Positions 21,931 to 29,737 of a stretch of DNA of 64,000 nt are shown here, piece after piece. The notes below the pieces were generated by a model. The model had not been told where the DNA came from. It searched no databases and saw only the letters and a list, made by a program, of their open reading frames with translations. Position 1 is the first letter of the stretch. Every line of letters starts with the position of its first letter. The stretch spans positions 45,533 to 109,532 of the forward strand of contig JAWKTM010000020.1 of assembly GCA_041399085.1 (NCBI GenBank), in the 5' to 3' direction. The DNA is from JAWKTM01 sp041399085 (lineage in GTDB: Bacteria > Planctomycetota > Planctomycetia > Pirellulales > Pirellulaceae). The position numbers were made by a program, and so were the translations under genes.

Positions 21931-22187
21931 CGCAACAACAGAATTCGCCCGCCCCCGCTCTCAAAGAAGAGAACTCACAATCGGGGACAATGGAAACGTG
22001 GCTTTTTTCCGTCTCGCGTCGGGTTTGCGGCCAACCGACACACCCGGAAGTTCTAGCGTGTCCAGTCAACGCCAGCAGAATCAGCGATCGCAACGACGGC
22101 AAAGAAAAAGCGTCGCGGCCGCCAGTGAAGTGATGTGGGTTGGTCGACTTCAGCCGGCATGACTTGCTGGCTATCCGACGAAGCCAG
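21931..22187. other. Intergenic region between DUF1501 and the Tad-type cluster
   Basis: Likely promoter region of the TadE/VWA/TadE cluster (minus strand). A GCTGGC/GCCAGC hairpin at 22166-22188 overlaps the DUF1501 stop codon but lacks a T-run. No gene is apparent. Confidence 0.35.
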
Positions 22188-23516
22188 CTATCCCATCAAT
22201 TCTGGGATCGGTCGCCCTTCGCACAGTCGCATTGGGCGGCCGTCCGGCGCGATGTGGATTTTGTCGAGCGGTATGCCCAGCTTGGCATAGATCGTGGCCG
22301 CGATGTCCGACGGATAATACTCGGCGTCGACCGGCTTGGCGCCTTCGTCGTCCGTTGCGCCGATAACCGCACCGCCTTGCACGCCAGCGCCGGCGAAGAT
22401 TGCGAAACCGGCCGTGGACCAATGGTCGCGGCCGGCCGCCGAGTTGATCTTGGGCGTGCGTCCAAAGTCGGTTAGCCATACGACCAACGTGGTGTCGAGC
22501 AACCCGCGCTGCTCCAAATCTTCCAGCAACATCGGCAAGCCCTGGTCGACGGGCGGAAGCAGCTTTTTCAATCCGTCGAAGTTATTGCTGTGAGTGTCCC
22601 AGCCGCCGCTGGTCACGGTTACAAATCGCACGCCGGATTCGACTAGCCGCCGCGCCAATAGACAGCTTTGCCCGAACGTATGTCGGCCATAGCGATCGCG
22701 CAGGGCCGTGTCCTCCTGCGAAAGCTCAAATGCCCGCTGCGTTTCCGGCGAAGTGATCATGCTGAAGGCGTGCTCGTAGTAATCGCTGATCGCCGTCAGC
22801 GAATCGGCCGGTTGCGATACATCGGCTTGAAAGCGGTCGATTCGCTCCAATGCCGCTTGCCGCCGCGCCAGACGCTCCAAGCTTACGCCGCTGGGAGGCG
22901 TAATATCGCGAACCGTGAAGTTCTCCGCGTTCGGATCGCCCGGTAGTTCGAAGGCGTTGTGAGCGATTCCTAGATAGCCCGCCAGTCCGCCGCCGAAACG
23001 CCGATCCACTTGCGTTCCGATTTGCATAAAGGGCGGCATCACGCCACGCGGTCCATGCTCCTTGGCCACGACCGATCCAAAACAGGGATACGTAATCGCC
23101 GGATTGAATTTATGCCCGGACATCATGATCGCGTCGGCCGTGCCGTGGCTTCCGTTGCGAGGATTCAAATTTCGCAGCAGCGCGAACCGGTTCAGTTCCT
23201 TGGCAAACGTCGGCACATGTTCCGTGAACTTGACACCGGGAATGGCCGTGTCGATCACACCAAACTCGCCACGCACGTCGGCGGCCGCTTCCGGCTTCGG
23301 ATCGAATGTATCGTGATGGCTGGTGCCACCGCGTGTCCAAACCAAGATGCAATTTGTTTCCTTCGCCTCGCGAGTCGCGGCATTTGCACGGCTCTGAGCC
23401 TGCAACAACAGCGGCAACGACAACCCCAACGGAGCGAGCGAACCAACTTCCAACAGGAACTGGCGACGACCAGCACGTTCGCAATCGCGCAACTTCGTGG
23501 GGAACAGCTTCAACAT
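22188..23516 (-). CDS. DUF1501 domain-containing protein (sulfatase-like fold), Tat-type signal
   Basis: 442 residues. The N-terminus has GRRQFLLEVGSLAPLG followed by a leucine-rich stretch, which fits a Tat signal. DUF1501 hallmarks: CILVWTRGGTSHHDTFDPKP, the GHKFNPAITYPCFGS region, SGGWDTHSNNF, VVWLTDFGRTPKIN, GRDHWSTAGFAIFAGAGVQGG and a C-terminal DIAATIYAKLGIP. The fold is alkaline phosphatase/sulfatase-like. In Planctomycetota it is usually encoded beside a DUF1549/DUF1553 protein; here the two such genes lie 6-12 kb away, so this copy is solitary. Function is not established. Confidence 0.9.
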   Translation of the reverse strand: MLKLFPTKLRDCERAGRRQFLLEVGSLAPLGLSLPLLLQAQSRANAATREAKETNCILVWTRGGTSHHDTFDPKPEAAADVRGEFGVIDTAIPGVKFTEHVPTFAKELNRFALLRNLNPRNGSHGTADAIMMSGHKFNPAITYPCFGSVVAKEHGPRGVMPPFMQIGTQVDRRFGGGLAGYLGIAHNAFELPGDPNAENFTVRDITPPSGVSLERLARRQAALERIDRFQADVSQPADSLTAISDYYEHAFSMITSPETQRAFELSQEDTALRDRYGRHTFGQSCLLARRLVESGVRFVTVTSGGWDTHSNNFDGLKKLLPPVDQGLPMLLEDLEQRGLLDTTLVVWLTDFGRTPKINSAAGRDHWSTAGFAIFAGAGVQGGAVIGATDDEGAKPVDAEYYPSDIAATIYAKLGIPLDKIHIAPDGRPMRLCEGRPIPELMG

Positions 23517-23675
23517 GGCGTGACGCTCCGCGGGCAGGATTCGACTTGGCGGGACCGAGGCATCCGGTGGCCTCGGTAATCGACGCCCAGCATAGCAAAC
23601 GCATCAAGTGCTGCCAATGTTTTTCGGCAACCACCTGATCCGCTAGCCGTTGGACTCGTCGGTCGCGCCGATGAT

Positions 23676-24650
23676 CTAAGCCGCCGCCGTTTTACGCGAA
23701 CAACACGCGTCCGCCACGGATCGCCACCAAGCCGCCGGAACAAACGCCGCGTTGGCAACCAACATGATGAGCGCGAAGCTGGTCAGTCCCGTGATCGGAA
23801 TCAAACTCAGCCACAACGGGACGCCGATCGCCAACAACAATGGCCGAGCCAGCCGATTGCCGATGAACACGGCAAAACTGAACTCGTAGGCGATAAACGC
23901 ATACGTCCACAAGTTGAATACCGGGGCCGCGTTCCATTGGCCTAAGAAGGAGAAATCGACCAGTCGCGACTCACTCTGTGCCATCAACCACCACACCGCC
24001 TCGCCGTTCCACCACGGTTCGCCGGCCAGCTTGCTGAAGGCAAAGATCAAATAGAACATCACCACGTGAACTTGCATCAATCGCAGGCTGATGTTCGCGG
24101 CCAGCGACGGCGACGGCTCGGCCGTTTTCCCGCTTCGCGATTTCAGCCAGCGATCGATCGACAGCGCGCGCCCCGACGGGCCAATGCACAGATACAACAA
24201 CAGTGCCGTCAACACCGGCTCGAATTGCCCGGTCAGCATCGGCGCTCGATGAACATACGACAACACCATGAGCAGGGTGACGATCGACGCCACGCGGCTA
24301 AACAATCCCACCATGCACATCGCCGCGGCCACCACCGCCACGACATGGACACTCCACAATACTGCGGGCTGATCGACGTAAAACAGAATCGACTGAGTAG
24401 AAGACCGGTTCATCGGAATCGGCAATCCCGGTCAATTGTGCGTCACGGTCGGAACGGTCAACAGCCCGTGCGGGCCGAACCAAGTCACCAGATCCGTGGA
24501 ATACGAAACAATGAACCATAATGCCATCGCGCCGATCAACGCACGCATCGCTCCCAGGCAATACGCGTCGCCGAGGCTGAACCAGAAACGATTCCAGCCC
24601 TGCACGACTTGTGTGGAAAGCTCTTGAAAGTAGTTGCGGACCGCGCTCAC
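23676..24650 (-). pseudogene. HTTM domain membrane protein interrupted by an in-frame TGA
   Basis: The likely start is GTG 24650, behind a GGAGGG box. The first part (WNRFWFSLGDAYC ... WFGPHGLLTVPTVTHN) and the second part (FYVDQPAVLWSVHVV ... MLVANAAFVPAAWW) are the N- and C-terminal portions of one HTTM protein, the multi-helix domain shared with vitamin K-dependent gamma-carboxylases. They are in the same frame and separated only by TGA at 24432-24434. TGA is a normal stop elsewhere in the window and no SECIS-like structure was seen, so this is a nonsense mutation or a base-calling error (TGG to TGA is enough). About 6 transmembrane helices are visible in the downstream part. Function unknown. 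Confidence 0.7.
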
Positions 24651-24651
24651 G

Positions 24652-25335
24652 TTAGTTGCCCTCCGCACAGCCAGCATTGCCTTCGGCGGAATTGTCTTCG
24701 ACGAGCGCTGGGCCGATTCGCCAGCGTCAGCGCGTTTGTTGGGGAACACCACGCCGTCGTCCGTGACAATCAGGTCGGCGTCGCATGGTGTCTGAAAATA
24801 CATGTTTATGTCTGTCGCAAGGAATCGGGCGTGCCGTCGAGGAACGTGCGCCAGTGTTGCAGAGCGGTGTCGGCGAGCTCGCATGTACGGGCTGAATTCC
24901 ACGCTCGTGGACAAAGTGTTCGCCGACGTCTCGGGCGATCGAACCTGACTGCTCTTCCATGTCGGCCAACAAGCCAAGGTCTTCGCCAAACGTTGATACC
25001 GTTTGTAAGAATCGTGATGCGCGATAGCCGCCGTCGGGCAGCTTGACCCAAGCTTCCGCGTCGTCGGGATCCGCGTCTTTCGGCAACACTTCGATCCGAT
25101 GGTCGACATCGTCGAGCGTCCCGTGCGTGAGATGATAGGGCGTGAAGTCGGGGTTCAGATTGAGCGACTGAACATAGAAACCAAAGGCGTTAATCAGCCG
25201 CCCATGCATCTCGGAGCGAGCGACGCCCGCCCCCAAACACAACGCCACGAAAAACAGATGGATGAACACGACCAGCGAAATGACATTACGAGCTGTCGCC
25301 GACTGGCGCGCCGCCTCGGTCGGCCGCGGATTCAT
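24652..25335 (-). pseudogene. Membrane-anchored partner of the HTTM protein, frameshifted
   Basis: From ATG 25335 the frame gives one N-terminal transmembrane helix (VISLVVFIHLFFVALCLGAG), then a soluble part (LINAFGFYVQSLNLNPDFTP ... HRIEVLPKDAD ... RGIQPVHA). Continuity is lost near 24897, after which the sequence continues in another frame (YMRARRHRSATL ... MYFQTPCDADLIVTDDGV). The last codons are readable in the third frame and end at TAA 24652-24654, just before the HTTM GTG. A one-TM protein directly before HTTM is a recurrent arrangement, possibly DUF5819-like, but I am not certain of the family. At least two frameshifts, plus the TGA in its neighbour, point to decay or poor local sequence. 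Confidence 0.5.
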
Positions 25336-25483
25336 TTTGGTAGGAAGGCATGGGAATGAATCAACTCGGGAATTTGGCGGGCAAAGTTGTCGCGGAGCAA
25401 ACTCGCTCAACTCGAAAATATCGGCCGCGGTTTGGCATCTGGCAAACGATCTGGTCGGAATCCCGCGATACGCGGCAGATCGC

Positions 25484-25523
25484 AAAAAAATAGACCGGAC
25501 TTCGTCATGACGAAGCCCGGTCT
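25484..25523 (-). terminator. Rho-independent terminator of the Cys/His-rich gene
   Basis: On the minus strand a nearly perfect stem (AGACCGG/CCGGTCT outer, CTTCGTC/GACGAAG inner, one internal mismatch pair) at 25492-25523 is followed by an A and seven Ts (25484-25490 as As on the plus strand). It lies 84 nt past the stop of the gene at 25607. It is the clearest intrinsic terminator in the window and suggests a short, strongly expressed transcript. Confidence 0.88.
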
Positions 25524-25606
25524 GATTGTGTTTCCGAATTCCGCCGCCCGTAAGGCAACAGGGAGAACCTCTGTTAGCGGCGTCTGGGTCGGAAAACCGT
25601 CGCGAT

Positions 25607-26071
25607 TTAGCGGCGGAAGCTAACTTGACGGAAGACCATCGGAGCGCGCTCGAAGCTGGCAGCGTCAGCAGCCGGAGCCGCGGGCGGAGCTTCAGGAGCG
25701 GCTTCGACCGGAGCGGCCGGAGCTTCCATCGGAGCGTACTCAACCGGAGCGCCTTCGCAACCGCAAACCGGAGCCGGCTCGCAGCAAGCCGGAGCGCCGC
25801 AGCAATCGGCAACCGGGCCGCAGCAGCTATTGCCGTGGCAACGGTGGTGACGACGGCCGTGGCAACCGTGGCAGCCGTGGCAACGATGATGACGGCGACC
25901 GTGGCAGCCGTGGCAAGCGTGGTGACCACCACATCCGCCATCGCACGAAACGCCAGCGCAATCACAACCGTGACAGCCGTGACCAGCCACAGCTTGGTTC
26001 TCACCGCCCATCAGAGCGATGCCGACGATCGCGAAGAAAACCGCGACGCCCAAAGCGAACAATCGATTCAT
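25607..26071 (-). CDS. Small secreted Cys/His-rich (CHGC-repeat) protein
   Basis: 154 residues from ATG 26071, with GGGAGGA placed ideally upstream. The signal peptide is MNRLFALGVAVFFAIVGIAL followed by MGGENQAVAG. The mature region (about 30-95) is packed with HGCHGCDCAG and CHGCHGRRHHRCHG repeats and a CC-rich block (CCGPVADCCGAPACCEP). The C-terminal half is Ala/Pro/Glu-rich (EAPAAPVEAAPEAP), ending in VFRQVSFRR. Such composition suggests metal binding or a disulfide-rich envelope component; neither is proven. Monocistronic, with a strong Shine-Dalgarno box and a strong terminator, implying abundance. Similar CHGC proteins occur in other planctomycetes. Confidence 0.85.
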   Translation of the reverse strand: MNRLFALGVAVFFAIVGIALMGGENQAVAGHGCHGCDCAGVSCDGGCGGHHACHGCHGRRHHRCHGCHGCHGRRHHRCHGNSCCGPVADCCGAPACCEPAPVCGCEGAPVEYAPMEAPAAPVEAAPEAPPAAPAADAASFERAPMVFRQVSFRR

Positions 26072-26401
26072 ACTGAATCCTCCCTTGGAAACGAAACAGG
26101 TACCTGGACTAACAACTTTTGCCGTCAAACAGTCGTCACTTGAGCGGGACGGCGGCCGCATCAAGCTGCTTTCACTGACTCGCTGAGTCGAAGTTTCCTC
26201 AACCGGCACGAAACCCTGTTGCAAAACTTAACGGTTGCGGAAGCTACGCACTTAGCGAAGTTTAGGTGGTAGGGTAACACGAGGATTTGCAAAGTCAAGC
26301 GTCAGAATGCTGATTGCGGTGAGTCATCCGAATCAGCAGTTTGGGAGGTTCTGGCTGACTTGTTAAGAATGTAGTTCGGAACTCGTGGCGAGTGAATCGC
26401 T
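26072..26401. other. Leader/promoter region of the Cys/His-rich gene
   Basis: 330 bp before the start at 26071 and after the decarboxylase stop at 26402, both genes on the minus strand. The stretch 26240-26400 is more A/T-rich than its surroundings, as expected for a promoter, but I could not assign -35/-10 boxes with confidence. Confidence 0.35.
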
Positions 26402-28048
26402 CTAGCCAAAATTAGCCAGAATTTCTCGGCGAGCCGCCAACACTTGTTCCACGACCGACCGCATCTGCAACTCGGTGACGAACGGCGACAAGACGTAGGA
26501 CTTCAGCGCATTGATGGGCTCGCCCGCCGTGCTATGGCGGCAATCCGACGTGAAGCCAATCGCGATCGCCGCGCCTTGAATCGCCCGTTGTTGAATCGCG
26601 TCAAAGATTCGCGCGTTCAACTCGTTGTGCCGATGAACCGATTCGGCATAGCTTTCCTCGTGCAGCTCTCGCGACAACGCCTGAAACGTATCGACATCGT
26701 CGGGATAAGCGCGGAACAACGTGACCGGGCCGACGTTATCGTCGTTTACGACACTCAGCTCGGGGCGGGCGGAAATGGTTTCACGCAACACGCTCTGCAT
26801 TTCCACCGCGTGGCCTAGCAAGGCTCGCAGCCCTTCCTTGCCCAACAGCAATAGATTCGCGAGCGCGGCCATCACGCCCGACGCGCCACGCGACGTTTCC
26901 AACGAAAACATACCCGGATGGTAAGTGCCGCTGTGGAACAGATACGGCATCGTTTCGCGCCGTCGCACGATGCCGTCGAAAGCGGTTCGGTCGCGCACCA
27001 ACAGCATCGACGAGATATACGGCGTAAAGCCTGTCTTGTGAAAGTCGACGCCCAAAGAATCGGCGAGCGTCAGATGCCGGATGCGATTCGCCGCGGCGGC
27101 CAAGGCTCGCGTCGTGCGGCCACGAAAGCCCAACGGATTACGATGAAAGTCGTAGTCGCGAAACACGGACCAAGCCCAACCGATCACCGAGTCGGCATGC
27201 AAATGCGGTCGATAGTCGCTGTTCAGCTCGTCGCAAACGCGATCGCGAACGGCGCGAATCGCCGCTAAGTCATCCAGCCCGAAGGCGTCGGTGGTTCCCA
27301 TCGTGGCGATGATGGCCGCGATGCGCCGTCCGGCCGACATCGTTTCGCACAACACCTGCTCGAAGTGAGCGACGTTCATCGAATTGTCGTCGTTCGTTTC
27401 GACCAGCAACACATTCTGCTGCCCAATCCCGAGCCAGCCCGCCACGTTCAAGCAGGCATAGTGACTCTGCCGCGATGCAATCAAAACCACGTCGTCGCGA
27501 ATACCGTGTTGAAAGGCGCCCGGCAGCGCGCGTTCGAGCCCCAGCTTCACTCCATACAACAGTGTCCCCGTTCCGCCAAACGTAAACAAACCGCCGGCGC
27601 TCGCTGGGTCGTAACCAACCAACCGCGCGATCATCGCCGTCACGCGTACTTCGGCCTCGGAGAAGCCGCGACCGCTTTCGTCGCTGCACAGATTCGGGTT
27701 GTACAGCGACGGCAACACCACGCCGATTACGCTGGCGATCGTTGGATACGCGATCACATTGACTTGGCTGCGCGGATGGCCCCAAATCGGCATCCCATGC
27801 AGGCACCGCACAAGCTCCGGCAGAACTTCCTCGGTCGTCCGCCCGTGCTCGGCGATCGACTCCTCAACCGCCGCGTCCCAATCCGGCTCGCGTGGCGTCC
27901 CCAGCACCGGCGCGTCGCTCTTCAGCGAGTCAACTTGATCCAACGCCCGCAACAGCGAGAACGCCACATAACCGTCATGCACCGGATCGGAAACCGGCGA
28001 AGGAAACTGATTCCGCAGCGAGTCCAGCAATTGTTCGTATGATGGCAT
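26402..28048 (-). CDS. PLP-dependent group II decarboxylase
   Basis: 548 residues from ATG 28048, 2 nt after the creatininase stop. A fold-type I PLP enzyme of the glutamate/aromatic amino-acid decarboxylase family: SRQSHYACL (His196 stacking on PLP), HLHADSVIGW (Asp286 for the pyridine nitrogen), DSLGVDFHKTG with Schiff-base Lys338, and FTFGGTGTLLYGVKLG. The substrate cannot be predicted from sequence alone. It is the last gene of a tight three-gene operon with a creatininase-family protein and a DUF1080 protein, suggesting catabolism of an amino-linked or amide compound (inference). A longer open frame upstream overlaps the creatininase gene and is rejected. Confidence 0.9.
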   Translation of the reverse strand: MPSYEQLLDSLRNQFPSPVSDPVHDGYVAFSLLRALDQVDSLKSDAPVLGTPREPDWDAAVEESIAEHGRTTEEVLPELVRCLHGMPIWGHPRSQVNVIAYPTIASVIGVVLPSLYNPNLCSDESGRGFSEAEVRVTAMIARLVGYDPASAGGLFTFGGTGTLLYGVKLGLERALPGAFQHGIRDDVVLIASRQSHYACLNVAGWLGIGQQNVLLVETNDDNSMNVAHFEQVLCETMSAGRRIAAIIATMGTTDAFGLDDLAAIRAVRDRVCDELNSDYRPHLHADSVIGWAWSVFRDYDFHRNPLGFRGRTTRALAAAANRIRHLTLADSLGVDFHKTGFTPYISSMLLVRDRTAFDGIVRRRETMPYLFHSGTYHPGMFSLETSRGASGVMAALANLLLLGKEGLRALLGHAVEMQSVLRETISARPELSVVNDDNVGPVTLFRAYPDDVDTFQALSRELHEESYAESVHRHNELNARIFDAIQQRAIQGAAIAIGFTSDCRHSTAGEPINALKSYVLSPFVTELQMRSVVEQVLAARREILANFG

Positions 28049-28050
28049 GA

Positions 28051-28788
28051 CTACGGATGAAAGGGCGGCACCGGCGCGGTGCGGCGTCCGGCGATCATGT
28101 CTTCCAGAAAGGCCGCCACGCGCTCGACCGAGCGCGCGATAAACGCTTCGCCTTTGGCCGCCGTCGCCATCGCTGGCGTTGGGTCCGGCTGATCGGTCCA
28201 CATCTCGGTACGGACGTTTTCGGGGAAAGCGGCTAACGCGAACGAAGTCTCGAACTCTTGCGCATGCCCCGGCAAATTCGTGGGCAACACATGGCCGCTG
28301 TCGAGCAGCTCCTTCGCGTCGTCGACCGTCAACACATCCCAATACGGCAGAAAGTGCAGGTTCACCTGAAAGCGTCGCAGATACTGATCCCACACCGCTC
28401 GACAAGGCACCACGTTTCCCCCATGGCCGTTGAGCACCAAAATGTTGTCGAACCCGGCGCGGACCATGCTGTCGATCAACTCGCCCAACACGGTCAGAAA
28501 CGTCCCGGCGCTGATCGTCAGCGTGCCGGGATGTTTCATGTGGTGCTCGCTGATTCCGCACATCAGCCCTTCGGCCACCAACACGTTCGGCCGCAATCGT
28601 TCGGCCACGCCCTTCGCCACATGCGTGACGCTGGCCCAATCGTGCTCCATCGCCAGATGTTCCAAATGCTGCTCGATCGCGGCCACGGGAATAATGCAAG
28701 CCCGCAGTTCGCCCGAGTCCATGCGCTGACGAAACTCGCGGCGAGTCAGCTTTCGCAACAAGACTTCCGGCAGATGTTCACTGGCCAT
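28051..28788 (-). CDS. Creatininase family amidohydrolase
   Basis: 245 residues from ATG 28788, 2 nt after the DUF1080 stop. Family motifs: IPVAAIEQHLEHLAMEHD (Glu39, His41 and Asp50 as likely metal ligands), HMKHPGTLTIS, NILVLNGHGGNVVPCR and GHAQEFETS with Glu as ligand. Creatininase-fold enzymes are metal-dependent amidohydrolases acting on cyclic or linear amides (creatinine, mycofactocin precursors, formamides). The middle position of a translationally tight operon links it to the PLP decarboxylase downstream. The precise substrate is unknown. Confidence 0.92.
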   Translation of the reverse strand: MASEHLPEVLLRKLTRREFRQRMDSGELRACIIPVAAIEQHLEHLAMEHDWASVTHVAKGVAERLRPNVLVAEGLMCGISEHHMKHPGTLTISAGTFLTVLGELIDSMVRAGFDNILVLNGHGGNVVPCRAVWDQYLRRFQVNLHFLPYWDVLTVDDAKELLDSGHVLPTNLPGHAQEFETSFALAAFPENVRTEMWTDQPDPTPAMATAAKGEAFIARSVERVAAFLEDMIAGRRTAPVPPFHP

Positions 28789-28790
28789 GT

Positions 28791-29522
28791 TTACTTCTCG
28801 TCCAAATCCTTGATACGAATGTTGCGCCAGCGAACTTGCTTGCCAACCTTGCTGGCGTCGTTCCCCACGCCGTGAACCTGCAACGCGATAAAACCGCGCG
28901 GCGTCATACCATCTTTCAGATCTGCCGCCGGCACGCCGTTGACCCACGTCTTGATCGAATCGCCCTTGGCCTCAACACGGAACTTGTTCCACTCGTTTTG
29001 CTTGAAAGCCTGGCGAGCCGCGTCGTTGCCCGACAGCGGATTCAGCCAACCGCGACGGCCTTCGTCGTAGATGCCGCCGGTCCAAGCCCGATCGGAGGGA
29101 TCGATCTCGACTTGGTATCCATGCACGCGTCCGGCGCCGACCTTAATCTCTTTCGTCTTGCCGTCCTTGTCCGTCGTTTCGTAAACCTTCGGTTCGTCGT
29201 ACACATGGCTGCGAATCTGCACGCCGGAATTCAGCGGCGGATCGACCTTGAATTCCAGTTCCAGAATGAAGTCGCCGTACTCCTTCTTCGTCGCCAGGAA
29301 ACTGTTCGGCGTCTTGGGAACCGAAGTCCCCACGACCGCGCCGTCCTCGACCGTGTATTCGGCTTGGCCGCCGTGCTGCTCGAATCCTTCCAGCGACTTG
29401 CCGTCGAACAACGGCACGAAACCTTCCTCGTCCGCCGCCGACACCGTGGCGGTGAACACGCCGACGCCGACGAACAGCAACGCATGAACGAACAAGCAGC
29501 GGACAATCGAACGACACATCAT
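28791..29522 (-). CDS. DUF1080 (3-keto-disaccharide hydrolase-like) secreted protein
   Basis: 243 residues; tandem ATGs at 29522/29519 follow a GAGGAAA box. Signal peptide: IVRCLFVHALLFVGVGVF then TATVSAADEE. DUF1080 signature: GFVPLFDGKSLEGFEQHGG, EYTVEDGAVVGTS, FILELEFKVDPPLNSGVQIRS, VHGYQVEIDPSDRAWTGGIY, EWNKFRVEAKGDSIKTWVNG and a final VRWRNIRIKDL. This is the canonical planctomycete form. First gene of the operon with the creatininase and PLP decarboxylase. Known members bind or hydrolyse 3-keto-glycosides outside the cytoplasm. Confidence 0.92.
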   Translation of the reverse strand: MMCRSIVRCLFVHALLFVGVGVFTATVSAADEEGFVPLFDGKSLEGFEQHGGQAEYTVEDGAVVGTSVPKTPNSFLATKKEYGDFILELEFKVDPPLNSGVQIRSHVYDEPKVYETTDKDGKTKEIKVGAGRVHGYQVEIDPSDRAWTGGIYDEGRRGWLNPLSGNDAARQAFKQNEWNKFRVEAKGDSIKTWVNGVPAADLKDGMTPRGFIALQVHGVGNDASKVGKQVRWRNIRIKDLDEK

Positions 29523-29737
29523 GATGTTTCCTCGCAAGGTGAGCGTGTATCTGATTCGGCGATTCATGAACGGGCAGGCCGCCGAAGGACGCTCTATCGT
29601 AATCGCCCAGCCACACCGGTACAGGCGGCAATTCCACCGGTTCCGCTTCGGCCCGTTTGCTCGGACGCGACGAATCCGGGTATACTGAGTGCAAATCCCG
29701 CCGGTACGATCCTTCCTTTTCCATCCCCGCCTCCACC

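Noticed and set aside
24432..24434. Selenocysteine or other TGA recoding in the HTTM gene
   Set aside because: TGA ends several other genes here, no SECIS-like hairpin follows, and the HTTM family has no catalytic selenocysteine known to me; a nonsense change or sequencing error is simpler.
24727..26004. A 425-residue protein starting at 26004
   Set aside because: Its first half is an antisense-frame translation over the Cys/His-rich gene and its terminator; only the part from 25335 is protein-like.
26402..28699. A longer 765-residue decarboxylase starting at 28699
   Set aside because: The extra N-terminus overlaps the well-supported creatininase gene in another frame; the ATG at 28048 gives normal family length and 2-nt operon spacing.
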